DNA from: Sinorhizobium terangae
GTDB lineage: Bacteria > Pseudomonadota > Alphaproteobacteria > Rhizobiales > Rhizobiaceae
DNA: 64,000 bases
Reading direction: 5' to 3'
NCBI RefSeq assembly: GCF_029714365.1
Contig: NZ_CP121659.1
Location: 2,170,001 to 2,234,000, forward strand
Both the position numbers and the translations under genes were made by a program. Below, piece by piece: positions 16,870-25,882 of the stretch. The notes beneath the pieces are model-generated. The model was given only the letters and a program-made list of their open reading frames with translations. It searched no databases and was not told where the DNA came from. Position 1 is the stretch's first letter. Every line of letters begins with the position of its first letter.

Positions 16870-17637
16870 TTAGAGATTCAATTTATAAGTGTTCACTAAA
16901 TTTGAGTCAATGCCGCCCGCCTCGAGGTCCCGCATGAAGGTATTCGTCGCGACCCAGGAATCAGGCGCGCGCACGCTTTCACGTTGCATTGCAAGATCTG
17001 AAGCGCATTGCAGAGCAAGAAGCGCGTCGCGCTTCTTCTGCCTTACGATATCATTTCTCAGCCTCTTGGCCTCGTCGTCCCGCCACCCGCCGGTCCGCAA
17101 GACTGCATCGAACGAGCGTTCCCGAAAGTTCATCTCTCGCGCGATCGTTGTGAGCAGACGACGCTCCTCGGCTCCGATAAGGCCACGGCGCATCAGGCTC
17201 GACAATGTTCGCTGAATATCAACGAGCGAGTCCGTCAGTGGTGGAAAGCCCAGTTCGGCAGGGCCCGAATGAACGGCAACCGCATCGTCCGGCGCAAGCC
17301 GCCAGCGCCGATACCACCGATAGATGAGGCCGACGCCGACCATGCCGAAGTTGCTGAGTTCCGCCGCCCTAAGCGCTCCCATACTGGCGGCGCCGATCAC
17401 TGTGATTCCTTGCGCCATTGCCCATAGGATTTCCTTGTGCCGCACGGCCGGCCGGTCTTCGAATTGTCCGTCGATCAGAACCATCGCGCGCGGGTGAAAT
17501 GCATGGGCGGCAAGCAGAATGTCGCCCTGGGCGACAGGCTGCAGATAGATGGCGTCGAGCACTGCCTCCGCTTCCGCGAGCCTCAGTGTCGGTCCGAGAA
17601 ACACCAGGATCGGGCCCTGATCGCTCGTATCGCTCAT
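16870..17637 (-). CDS. TfuA-like protein, YcaO partner
   Basis: 255 residues from ATG 17637, which has GAGG six bases upstream; ATGs at 17643 and 17649 fit less well. The TfuA core is clear: VFLGPTL (12-18), QGDILLAAHAFHPRAMVLIDG, AVRHKEILWAMAQGITVIGA and SMGALRAAELSNFGMVGVGLI. TfuA proteins are named from trifolitoxin biosynthesis in Rhizobium and occur with YcaO enzymes, for example in thioamidation of methyl-CoM reductase. It directly follows the YcaO gene (8-base gap), so the two very likely form one enzyme complex. Confidence 0.92.
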   Translation of the reverse strand: MSDTSDQGPILVFLGPTLRLAEAEAVLDAIYLQPVAQGDILLAAHAFHPRAMVLIDGQFEDRPAVRHKEILWAMAQGITVIGAASMGALRAAELSNFGMVGVGLIYRWYRRWRLAPDDAVAVHSGPAELGFPPLTDSLVDIQRTLSSLMRRGLIGAEERRLLTTIAREMNFRERSFDAVLRTGGWRDDEAKRLRNDIVRQKKRDALLALQCASDLAMQRESVRAPDSWVATNTFMRDLEAGGIDSNLVNTYKLNL

Positions 17638-17645
17638 TGTCATCC

Positions 17646-18884
17646 TCATCGCAGAATGGAAAAGGGCGTCGCTCCCGGCAGGATGACCCTCACGCAGTGC
17701 ACGCCCGTTTCGCAGTCGGAACCCACCGGCACTGCCAGTATAGGTCCAACTCGTGCCGCCATTGTTTTCTCGATGAGCGCAGCAAGATCGTCGACGATCG
17801 GTACTTCGCCCGAAACATATCGCGCCGTGGACGCTCGCTCGACAATGAGTTGGCGCGCCTGGGAAACGACCGCGTCCATGCTTCTTCGATAGTGGCCTCG
17901 GGTCTGGTCGTCGCGAGCGCCCGATATCGCGCCGGCGCGCGCCGAGAGCGCCTCCAGCATCGCGCTCGCCGCGGCTGCAGCGACGCTTGGACCCGCCGCA
18001 TAGCCCTCGGTCGGGAGTGCCAGGATTGGTTCGCCGGGCCCCGTTTCGATCGCCTGGCACCAGACGACTGGAACACCGGTTGGCGAGGGCGCCAGCCACA
18101 AGCCGAACGATACCCCGCACTCCCCAGCAACAGATCCTATGCGGTCGACACGGTCCCCCAACCCCGAGGGGGCGATCCGCATGCGATCGAAGAAGCCATG
18201 CGTGGCGAAGGCACGCGCCATGGCGTCGCGCTCGATGCATTCGAACAGCCCGTGCAGGAATGCGCCATAGGCCGACGTATGGCAGGCAAGACCGGTCGTC
18301 GTACGGATGAACAGGCCGTCTCGGGCGGGCGGCGGCTCGGTATAGCGGGTATGTACAAGTTCAAGGGGAACAGGCTCAGCGGCCCCGGTGGCGATGTCGA
18401 TCCCGGTGATCCAATGGATCTCCCTGGTCCGCCAGTTCGAGCCGACCCCGGGTGCCAGAAGCTGTTCAAACAGCCCTTCCGCCAGTCCGATGTCGTCGGC
18501 AGAGGCGAGGAAAACGCGCTCGGCTGGAACGGACTCGGCGAAGAACCGCTCAAGCGATTCCATGATCGCACCCAACGCCGCCTCCGACATGGCGAGGCCG
18601 CGCCCGAGAGACGTCACTTCCGAGAGCGCTGCCGGCCGAACCACCTGGACGACCGGGAGGCCGATCCGGTCGAGCCCGGTCAGGTCCGCGACCCGCGTTA
18701 TCCGCGCTCGGCGACAGAGCGGCAGAACCCTCCGAAGGCAGTGTTCGGCCTCTCCCGGCCCTGTCTGCGTTGCGAAAGGACTTCGCAGGCCGGAAAGAAT
18801 CGCATCCCGAAATCCGGAAAGGGCACCACCCGAGCGCGATCGTTCCTTCAGCGGCAAGTCTTCGGGTTCAACGCTCGATGACAA
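17646..18884 (-). CDS. YcaO-family cyclodehydratase / thioamide-forming ATPase
   Basis: 412 residues if started at TTG 18884, which has GGGAG seven bases upstream and overlaps the preceding gene by 17 bases. YcaO ATP-site segments are present: SEAALGAIMESLERF (100-114, Glu109 and Glu112) and HGLFECIERDA (211-221, Glu215 and Glu218). The C-terminus lacks the Pro-rich tail of azoline-forming YcaOs. Together with an adjacent TfuA this points to backbone thioamide formation rather than azoline formation. YcaO enzymes phosphorylate a peptide amide with ATP. The substrate is not identified. Confidence 0.88.
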   Translation of the reverse strand: MSSSVEPEDLPLKERSRSGGALSGFRDAILSGLRSPFATQTGPGEAEHCLRRVLPLCRRARITRVADLTGLDRIGLPVVQVVRPAALSEVTSLGRGLAMSEAALGAIMESLERFFAESVPAERVFLASADDIGLAEGLFEQLLAPGVGSNWRTREIHWITGIDIATGAAEPVPLELVHTRYTEPPPARDGLFIRTTTGLACHTSAYGAFLHGLFECIERDAMARAFATHGFFDRMRIAPSGLGDRVDRIGSVAGECGVSFGLWLAPSPTGVPVVWCQAIETGPGEPILALPTEGYAAGPSVAAAAASAMLEALSARAGAISGARDDQTRGHYRRSMDAVVSQARQLIVERASTARYVSGEVPIVDDLAALIEKTMAARVGPILAVPVGSDCETGVHCVRVILPGATPFSILR

Positions 18885-21800
18885 TGCCAAGCTCCCGGAC
18901 CGATTGCCTGGCCCGCTCCGCAAGCGCCTCGGCGCCCTGATCCTCGGCAATTTCGATAGCGGCGCGCAAATCCGCGGCGACGATATCGTGAGGTGCCTTG
19001 GCTCGAGCATGGAGAACCGCACGGCATCGATGGAGTTCGGGGAGCCAATAGGCGTGGTGGGTTTCCTTCGCCTTCTCGATCGCCTCATTGGCGACATCGA
19101 TCGCCGCCTCGTATTTCTGCGCCAATCCCAGCATCATGGCGTGCATATAGAGGTAAATCGGAAGGTCTATGACCGTGCCGAGTTGCTTCAAAAGCGAAAG
19201 GCCGCTTTGAAACGTCTCGTGGCCACCCGCTAGATTTTCGAGATGAGCCTCGGCCCAGCCGCCGAAAAGAAGCGACAGGCCGGAAAGCGACTGCATCTCG
19301 TGCTGGCTCGCAAATTCGGCCATCCTTCCGGCAACGTCCGTAAGCCGCTGAAAGTCGTTGCGGTAGAAGGCGGACACCGCTTCCGTGTCCAGCGAATGCG
19401 CTGTGCTCGGCGCATGCGCAATCCTTTCAACAAAGGCGATCATTTTTGAAAGCGCCGCGTCCGATGCCTTTGGCTGGCCCGTCAGCCACAACGAAAGCGC
19501 CAGTTGTCCGAGGCCGCAAACCTTGGCGTCATGCCCGCCATAAAGCGTGCGGCTCGTCTTGGCCGATTGCTCGTCATAGAGCGCCAGCCCCGCTTCGATC
19601 GCCGCCTGGGTCTCGCGATGACGGCCGAGATTGAAATCGATGGCCCAGATGCAATGGTTGACCTGTAGCCTGACCTCCGGATCCTCCACTCCGGCCAGCA
19701 TTGCCTGCACCTGCAGCGCGCGATCGTGCATGGCGGGAAAATCCGCGCCCGTCAGCCACCAGCCCCAATAGATCGGGAACCATTTCGGCTGGTCCTCCAT
19801 CGGTTGCCAGCGCGCGATCGCCACGCCTTTTTCATAGAGCTGACGCGCCGGCTGCGAACTCATTCCCACCATTCCGATGAGGATCGGTCCCAGGGCGACC
19901 AGCGCCGAAAGCTGCAGCAGCTCGACCGCGTGCCCATCGCCCATCCGCTCCGCGAGCGTCAGCGCGTGTTCGAGATATTGGCGTGCCTCGACCATCGCCG
20001 AGCGGCTCGAGCTCTCCTTTCCCGCCGCAATGAACAGCTCGATCGCGCTTTCGAGAAGCCCCGCCCGTTCCGCATGCTCGGCGAGCTCGCCGGTATCGAT
20101 CCAGGCTGCGAGCTGGCGGTCCTGGCTGATGGCGCCAAAAAGGCGGCGATGCAATGTCTGTCGCTGCTTGCGCAACAGCGCGTTGTAGATCGTCTCCTGG
20201 ATCAGTACGTGCCGGAAGCCGTAGGCGGTGCGCCCCGGCGCCCTGATGCGAATCAGGAATCCAGTTTCGCAGAGGGTATCGGCGGCACTTGCCAGCGACT
20301 TCTTGCTGAAATCGGGTAACAACGCGTGCAGCACCGGCAGCGTGAACTGGGGGCCCGCAATCGCACCGGCCCGCGCCACATCCCGGGCGGGACCTAAGTG
20401 CTGGAGGCGAGCGTCAAGGATGCTCTCGAAGGCCGAGACGTGGCTGGGCTTGACGCTTTCCGAGAGGTTCATCGTGTCGGCGCCCACGTTCTGCGACGCC
20501 CACTGGCAAATCTCTTCGATGAAAAGCGGAACGCCGCCCGATATTCTTTCCGTCACATCGAAAAGTTCGGGAAGCATGGCGAGCCTGTGCTCCGGCCATC
20601 TCGCCCTGATCGCCAGCCGCGTCTCGTCGCGATCGAGTGCTTGGAGGGTAATACGCGTCGGATTTGCGGCATCGAGCCAGTGCACCGGGCTCCCGGACGG
20701 TTGGTGTCCCGTCGCCTGCGATCGCGGGCGCGAGGTGACAACGAGCAGGATCGGAAGTTCGCGCAAGACCTGTGCGGCTTCCGCCAGCAGATCCTGCGAG
20801 GTGGGGTCGATCCAATGCACGTCCTCGACCACGACGACGATCGGTCCGTTCTGGCAGGCGGCCTTCAGCGTGCGGAACACGGCGCGATGCGCCTTTTCGC
20901 GGACCGCCTTCGGATCGCTGCCTGACAAAAACTCGTTTCGCCCCTGCGCTCCGAGCAGGTAGGCGAAGACGTCCGTTGCTTCCTCATCGTAAATGCCGTT
21001 GCGTTCAAAGAGGTCCGTCACCGCGGCCGCCGTCAGTTGCCCGTCGGCTTCCGAGATGTCTCCCGGAATACTGTTGCGCAGCGGATGTAGCGTCGATCGG
21101 AAACCGCCGGGAAGGCACTGGAAGAAAAACAGCTTTGATCGCCGGTCGCGCGTGTTCCGGCGGACCTCCCGCAACAGCCGGGACTTGCCGATACCAGCCT
21201 CTCCCACGATAAGCAGCACCTCGCCCTCACCGCCAAGCACGCCCTCCCAGGCCGCGGCGATCGCAGCCATCTCGCTTTCGCGCCCGATGAAAGGACCACC
21301 GAGCCTTCCATATGCGTAAAAGCGATTGACCTCGATCTTGTGCCCGAGCGCGCGCCACACCTTCTCGGGCTCGGAAAATCCCTTGAGCGTCTTGCTGCCC
21401 TGGAACACGAAGGCATGCGACCGCCCCGCGAGATTGCGCGTGCCCTCGGAGACCAGGACGCTGTCCGGCTCAGCGATGGATTCGAGCCGGGTTGCCATGG
21501 CGAGCGCCGCGCCGGTGACAGCTTCCTGCGTCCAATTCTCCATCTTTGCTTCGTTGACGAGCGCGATCGACGTCGCGACGCCGACGCGAACGTGCAAATC
21601 GTCACGCTTCACCTCGTGGCCGACGCGCCGGCAGCCTTCGATGATGTCCAAGCCGGCGCGGATGGCGAGCGAGGCCGCATCCTTCGCGTCGAGCTCGATC
21701 GGAAACAGCGCCACACCGCCGTCGCCCGCCTCGTGCTGGATGATGCCGGAATGGGAGGCGATCGATTGTCTCGCCGCAGCCGCAAAGGCGCTCATCAGTT

Positions 21801-21963
21801 CCTGATAGTCTTCGATGTCCATGCGCTGGAAGAGATCGGTCGAGCCCACGAGGTCGTAGCAGAGCGCGGTTACGATGCGCCGCTCGCTGTCATGCGTGGA
21901 TGAACCGCCCCGTGCGCGCTTGGTCAATCGTCGTGGTGTGTTGGTCCGACTCTCGCGAAGCAT
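18868..21963 (-). CDS. Class III cyclase domain fused to AAA/STAND ATPase and helical repeats
   Basis: 1031 residues. The N-terminal class III cyclase-like domain has both metal Asp positions (Asp37 in CYDLVGSTD, Asp81 in HEAGDGGVALF). The ATPase domain has Walker A GEAGIGKS (254-261) and a Walker B-like VVVVEDVHWIDPTSQDLL. The C-terminal 500 residues are alpha-helical, TPR-like. Such proteins act as signal-dependent regulators. The gene heads the operon; its end overlaps the start of the YcaO gene. The ATG at 21963 follows GGGAGTGG. Whether it makes cAMP or controls YcaO-TfuA expression or activity is not known. Confidence 0.85.
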   Translation of the reverse strand: MLRESRTNTPRRLTKRARGGSSTHDSERRIVTALCYDLVGSTDLFQRMDIEDYQELMSAFAAAARQSIASHSGIIQHEAGDGGVALFPIELDAKDAASLAIRAGLDIIEGCRRVGHEVKRDDLHVRVGVATSIALVNEAKMENWTQEAVTGAALAMATRLESIAEPDSVLVSEGTRNLAGRSHAFVFQGSKTLKGFSEPEKVWRALGHKIEVNRFYAYGRLGGPFIGRESEMAAIAAAWEGVLGGEGEVLLIVGEAGIGKSRLLREVRRNTRDRRSKLFFFQCLPGGFRSTLHPLRNSIPGDISEADGQLTAAAVTDLFERNGIYDEEATDVFAYLLGAQGRNEFLSGSDPKAVREKAHRAVFRTLKAACQNGPIVVVVEDVHWIDPTSQDLLAEAAQVLRELPILLVVTSRPRSQATGHQPSGSPVHWLDAANPTRITLQALDRDETRLAIRARWPEHRLAMLPELFDVTERISGGVPLFIEEICQWASQNVGADTMNLSESVKPSHVSAFESILDARLQHLGPARDVARAGAIAGPQFTLPVLHALLPDFSKKSLASAADTLCETGFLIRIRAPGRTAYGFRHVLIQETIYNALLRKQRQTLHRRLFGAISQDRQLAAWIDTGELAEHAERAGLLESAIELFIAAGKESSSRSAMVEARQYLEHALTLAERMGDGHAVELLQLSALVALGPILIGMVGMSSQPARQLYEKGVAIARWQPMEDQPKWFPIYWGWWLTGADFPAMHDRALQVQAMLAGVEDPEVRLQVNHCIWAIDFNLGRHRETQAAIEAGLALYDEQSAKTSRTLYGGHDAKVCGLGQLALSLWLTGQPKASDAALSKMIAFVERIAHAPSTAHSLDTEAVSAFYRNDFQRLTDVAGRMAEFASQHEMQSLSGLSLLFGGWAEAHLENLAGGHETFQSGLSLLKQLGTVIDLPIYLYMHAMMLGLAQKYEAAIDVANEAIEKAKETHHAYWLPELHRCRAVLHARAKAPHDIVAADLRAAIEIAEDQGAEALAERARQSVRELGIVIER

Positions 21964-22241
21964 GCACCACTCCCGCCCCCTGCCGTCCCGCGACTAGCCG
22001 GTCGCGCTACCGCATGATCTCGTCCATGATCAGATTCCCGCGGAGGCTATCATGAACAACAACGCCGCACCCGCTCAAAAACGCACAAGATGCTGTCTGC
22101 CAGATTCTCTCGTATTAGCAAATACTGATCGATGGCGGTGGAATGTCAATCTGCCTGCGGCGCCAATCGGATGCGGACAGGTCATCCCCAACACCGCGAT
22201 CAGTGCATGGATTATCCGCCGGCTTGGCCGGCATTCCTGCC

Positions 22242-23369
22242 TCACCGGACGATCGTCAGCCGCTCCGCCGCGCGGGTGATCGCCGTGTAAAGCCAGCGTT
22301 CGCGTGTGTCGCGAAAGGCAAAGCTCTCGTCGAAGAGCACGACATTGTTCCACTGCGAGCCCTGCGCCTTGTGCACCGTCAGCGCGTATCCGTAGTCAAA
22401 CTCGTCGTAGCGCTTGCGGGTGGACCAAGGGATCTCGCCTTCGACATCCTCGAAGGCGGCCTTCAAGAGCTTGATCTTCGCCGCGCCGCGATCCATGTCG
22501 TCGTCTTCCGGGCGGATCATCAGGTTGATGCCCGGCTTCACCGTTTCTTTCGAGGAGCTCATCACCTGCCAGAGCGAGCCGTTGAGCAGCCCCTTGGCCG
22601 GGTCGTTCCGAAGGCAAACCAGCTTGTCGCCGGATTGCGGATATTCGCTGGTGAAGCCTTTCAGCTCGCGAAGCCGCTGGTTGTAGCGCCGCCGCGTCCT
22701 GTTGGTGCCGACGAGCACCTGGTCGGCCTCCAGCACCAGTTCCTGCGTCACCTGCCCTCGCCCGATCACCTGCGCCGTGCCGTAGTCGCCATGCATGATC
22801 TCGCTGCCCTCGCGCACCTGCATGGCCAGCTGGATGATCGGATTGTCGCGCGCTTGGCGGTGGATATCCGTCAGCAGGTAATCCGGTTCCTGATTGGTGA
22901 AGTAACCGCCGCCCGAAACTGGCGGCAACTGTCCCGGGTCGCCAAGAACGAGGATCGGCGTGCCGAAGCTCATCAGGTCCTTGCCGAGCGCCTCGTCGAC
23001 CATCGAACACTCGTCGACGATGATCAGCGCGGCTTTCGCGACCGGGCTCTGCCGGTTGATAGAGAACATCGGCGCGATCGAGGTCTTGCCGGTTTCCTCG
23101 TCCTCCACCTCCTCCTCTCCGCGCGGCCGGTAGATCAGCGAGTGGATGGTCTTGGCATTGCTCGCGCCCTTGGAACGCAGCACCTGCGCTGCCTTGCCGG
23201 TGAAGGCGGCAAACAGCACCTCGCCGTCCACGTGCTCGGCGAAATGGCGGGCAAGCGTGGTCTTTCCGGTTCCGGCATAGCCGAACAGCCGGAAGAGCGG
23301 TGAGCGCCCTTCCTTCAGCCAGCGCGAAACGGCCTGCAAGGCCTCATCCTGTTGCGGAGCGAACTGCAT
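22242..23369 (-). CDS. RecD-like ATP-dependent DNA helicase
   Basis: 375 residues from ATG 23369. Superfamily 1 motifs are in order: Walker A GYAGTGKT (30-37), FTGKAAQVLRSKGASNAKTIH (motif Ia), Walker B LIIVDECSMVD, motif III ILVLGDPGQLPPV, motif V/VI region YGYALTVHKAQGSQWNNVVL and the closing WLYTAITRAAERLTIV (UvrD_C_2). It lacks the N-terminal domain of full RecD2, so it belongs to the short AAA_30/RecD-like group common in rhizobia. It probably works as a 5'-3' DNA helicase in repair. It stands alone. Confidence 0.88.
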   Translation of the reverse strand: MQFAPQQDEALQAVSRWLKEGRSPLFRLFGYAGTGKTTLARHFAEHVDGEVLFAAFTGKAAQVLRSKGASNAKTIHSLIYRPRGEEEVEDEETGKTSIAPMFSINRQSPVAKAALIIVDECSMVDEALGKDLMSFGTPILVLGDPGQLPPVSGGGYFTNQEPDYLLTDIHRQARDNPIIQLAMQVREGSEIMHGDYGTAQVIGRGQVTQELVLEADQVLVGTNRTRRRYNQRLRELKGFTSEYPQSGDKLVCLRNDPAKGLLNGSLWQVMSSSKETVKPGINLMIRPEDDDMDRGAAKIKLLKAAFEDVEGEIPWSTRKRYDEFDYGYALTVHKAQGSQWNNVVLFDESFAFRDTRERWLYTAITRAAERLTIVR

Positions 23370-23681
23370 GGCCCGCAGTGTCAGGATTCGGGGGCGGTGC
23401 GCAAGTGCGGATTTCGCAATCACGGCCCTCGACGAGGCAGCTTCTAAAAAGGACCCATCCGGCTGTGGCACTTTTTTGCGGTGCACCTTGAACCGGTCGC
23501 AAATGCTTCTACCCTGCGCGGCATTCAACGCGGCTAGAAGCAGTGGCACCATGAAATCGCGCAGGCGCTTTTTCCCAAAATCGATTTCCGATTTTCCGCT
23601 TATGCGCTACCAACCGTTCCGAACCCTGCGCCGCCATATCGTTCGCCCGCCGCACACGCCAGCGAACACCGGAGAAGGCCT
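23370..23681. other. Non-coding divergent promoter region
   Basis: 312 bases between the divergent helicase and AbrB-family genes. No coding frame or strong repeat seen; it presumably holds both promoters. GGAGAAGG at 23671-23678 is the ribosome site for the TTG start at 23682. Confidence 0.5.
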
Positions 23682-24770
23682 TTGAGACCGGAACACCCCG
23701 CAACGCCCTCCCCGCCGGAAAACGCAGGGATCGGTCGATTGCCGCCGGCGTTGCAGTGGTGCGTGCTCGCACCTTTTTCGGCCGTCTTTACGGCGATACT
23801 TGAGACGATCGGCCTTCCGGCCGGACTGCTGATAGGCCCGATGCTCGCCGGCGCGCTCGTCGGCATGAACGGCGGCACGATCCGCCTGCCGCGTCAGCTC
23901 TACTTCTGCGTCCAGTTCATCCTGGCGATGATGATCGCCGGTTCGATGACGCCCGCGCTGTTGGTCGCCTTTTCCGGTAACTGGCTCCTCTTCCTCGCCG
24001 TCGTTCTCGCCGTCATTGGCGTCAGCACGCTTTGCGGCTGGATCATGACGCGGATGCGCATCCTGCCCGGCACGACCGCGATATGGGGCTCCTCGGCCGG
24101 TGCGGCTTCGACCATGCTGTTGATGGCGGATGCCTATGGTGCCGATGCGAGGCTGGTTGCCTTCATGCAGTACTTGCGCGTCGTCTTCGTCGCCAGCGCC
24201 GCCACGCTGGTCGCCCATCTGTGGGTCACCGGCGCCGAGGTCAGCGCCACGACCGACTGGTTTGCGCCGATCGCCGGCCTCCCCTTCCTGGCAACGCTTG
24301 CCGTCGGCCTTGCCGGCGGCTTCCTTGGCAAGGTCCTGCGTGTTCCGGGCGGCGTCTTCCTCGTGCCTTTCGCCATCGGCTCTGTTCTCAACATCACCGG
24401 CGCGCTGACGACGGAACTGCCGCAATGGCTGATCGCGCTCTGCTCCGTCATGCTCGGCTGGAACATCGGCCTCGGTTTCACGCGTGCGATTCTGGCCCAT
24501 GCGCGCCGGGCACTGGTGCCGACGGTCATCTCCATCCTGGCATTGATGTCCTTTTCCGGATTGCTTGCGGTTCTCCTGATCTTCGCCGCGGGCATCGATC
24601 CGCTGACGGCCTATCTCGCCACCAGCCCCGGCGGCCTCGATTCGATCGCTGTCATCGCCTCGTCGAGCAATGTCGATTTGTCCTTCGTCATGGCACTACA
24701 GACGGTACGGGTGCTGATCATCACCCTGCTCGGCCCGGCTCTCGCCCGCTTCGTCGCCGACCGCGCCTGA
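23682..24770 (+). CDS. AbrB-family (ammonia monooxygenase-like) membrane protein
   Basis: 362 residues with about ten hydrophobic segments in two similar halves, each with the family motif (LPAGLLIGPMLAGALVG in the first half; the second ends in TAYLATSPGGLDSIAVIASS). This is the AbrB family of inner-membrane proteins, not the AbrB transcription factor. The E. coli member has been annotated as a regulator of aidB, and others as transporters. The TTG start at 23682 is supported by GGAGAAGG three bases upstream. No operon partner is seen. Confidence 0.8.
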   Translation: MRPEHPATPSPPENAGIGRLPPALQWCVLAPFSAVFTAILETIGLPAGLLIGPMLAGALVGMNGGTIRLPRQLYFCVQFILAMMIAGSMTPALLVAFSGNWLLFLAVVLAVIGVSTLCGWIMTRMRILPGTTAIWGSSAGAASTMLLMADAYGADARLVAFMQYLRVVFVASAATLVAHLWVTGAEVSATTDWFAPIAGLPFLATLAVGLAGGFLGKVLRVPGGVFLVPFAIGSVLNITGALTTELPQWLIALCSVMLGWNIGLGFTRAILAHARRALVPTVISILALMSFSGLLAVLLIFAAGIDPLTAYLATSPGGLDSIAVIASSSNVDLSFVMALQTVRVLIITLLGPALARFVADRA

Positions 24771-24969
24771 GCAGACGGTATCGCGCTCCTGTGCGCCGCG
24801 AACGGTTCCTTCCCGCAGCCGCCTCAACCATCACGAGCGCATAGGGAATAAATCCTGCGTCCTCCGTGTCTTATCTGTGAACCTGCCAGAACGCGGTTCC
24901 GCTTCAGCGAGGACGGGACGAGGGAATCCTTGCCCCGCGAGAGAAACCTATTGAGGAAGGAAGGCCCCC

Positions 24970-25344
24970 ATGAGAACGTTTCCATTAGTCATCGCCATTT
25001 GCCTTGTCGCAAGCACTTCCGCCCTCGCCGCACCGCCGGTCAAGACGGTTGAATCGAAAAAGGGCAATGTGCTGGCCGCAGCGAACGGCATGACGCTTTA
25101 CACCTATAAGGACGACCACGGTGGTGTTTCCAGCTGCTACGACAAATGTGCGAAGAACTGGCCGCCCTTCCTGGTCGAAGGAAAAGCCATGGCCGAAGGC
25201 GGCTACACCATCGTCGACCGCAAGGATGGCGGCAAGCAGTGGGCGAAGGATGGCATGCCGCTCTATTTCTTCATCAAGGACAAGAAGATGGGTGATGTCA
25301 CCGGCGACGGTGTGAAGGGCGAATGGGATGTCGCACGGCCGTGA
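24970..25344 (+). CDS. Secreted COG4315-type repeat protein
   Basis: 124 residues with a signal peptide (1-21, ending ALAA). Two family repeats follow: GMTLYTYKDDHGG with SCYDKCAKNWPPF, then GMPLYFFIKDKKMGDVTGDG. The Yx[FWY]xxD pattern marks COG4315, a periplasmic protein group often encoded next to ECF sigma factors. Two cysteines lie in the first repeat. A GGGAATAAAT box at 24844-24853 followed by CGTGTC at 24865-24870 could be part of an ECF-type promoter, but the match is not compelling. The 3' end overlaps the sigma gene by 17 bases. Confidence 0.85.
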   Translation: MRTFPLVIAICLVASTSALAAPPVKTVESKKGNVLAAANGMTLYTYKDDHGGVSSCYDKCAKNWPPFLVEGKAMAEGGYTIVDRKDGGKQWAKDGMPLYFFIKDKKMGDVTGDGVKGEWDVARP

Positions 25345-25882
25345 CGGTCAGGAGGGGGGCGCGGGGACGGACCCCACCGCCCCCGATGCATTCGAGGAGG
25401 GAGTCCTCGCCCTGATGCCTGCGCTGCGGCGCTATTCGCGCAGCCTCACCCGTTCCGATCCGGACGGCGAGGATCTGCTGCAGGATTGCGTCGAGAAGGT
25501 TCTGGCGCGCCGCGCGCAGTGGCGCGGGGTGAACCTGCGCGCCTGGGCCTTCACGATCATGACCAATCTCTACCGCAACCGGCACAGGCACAGGGCGCAG
25601 CATCCGGAGGTGGAGCTCGATGAGGACCTCGGTCTCGCCGCCACCGAAGACAACGCCGACCCGCTGGAGAAGCTGCGCCTCGAACGCGCGCTCGACAGGC
25701 TTTCGGCTGAAAACCGCTCGGTGCTGATGCTGGTGGTGATCGAGGGGTACCGCTACCAGGACGTGGCGGAGATGATGGCGATCCCGATCGGCACGGTCAT
25801 GTCGCGCCTGTCGCGTGCCCGCCGCCAGCTCGCCGAAGCGATGAAGGACGACAACGTGGTTGCCCTGCGGAGACCGAAATGA
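25328..25882 (+). CDS. ECF RNA polymerase sigma factor
   Basis: 184 residues. Region 2 is visible in RRYSRSLTRSDPDGEDLLQD and NLRAWAFTIMTNLYRNRHR; region 4 in LSAENRSVLMLVVIEGYRYQ followed by EMMAIPIGTVMSRLSRARRQL. It overlaps the upstream COG4315 gene by 17 bases and the downstream anti-sigma gene by four (ATGA), so the three form a coupled operon. The stimulus is unknown; similar triads are linked to oxidative or envelope stress. Confidence 0.9.
   Translation: MSHGRDGQEGGAGTDPTAPDAFEEGVLALMPALRRYSRSLTRSDPDGEDLLQDCVEKVLARRAQWRGVNLRAWAFTIMTNLYRNRHRHRAQHPEVELDEDLGLAATEDNADPLEKLRLERALDRLSAENRSVLMLVVIEGYRYQDVAEMMAIPIGTVMSRLSRARRQLAEAMKDDNVVALRRPK

Noticed and set aside
17638..18240. N-terminal extension of the TfuA frame to 18240
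   Set aside because: It runs through the YcaO gene in another frame; the TfuA core and ribosome site place the start at 17637.
18885..19097. Longer YcaO frame starting at 19097
   Set aside because: The extra 71 residues lie over the cyclase/AAA gene and are Arg/Ser-rich nonsense; TTG 18884 has a proper ribosome site.
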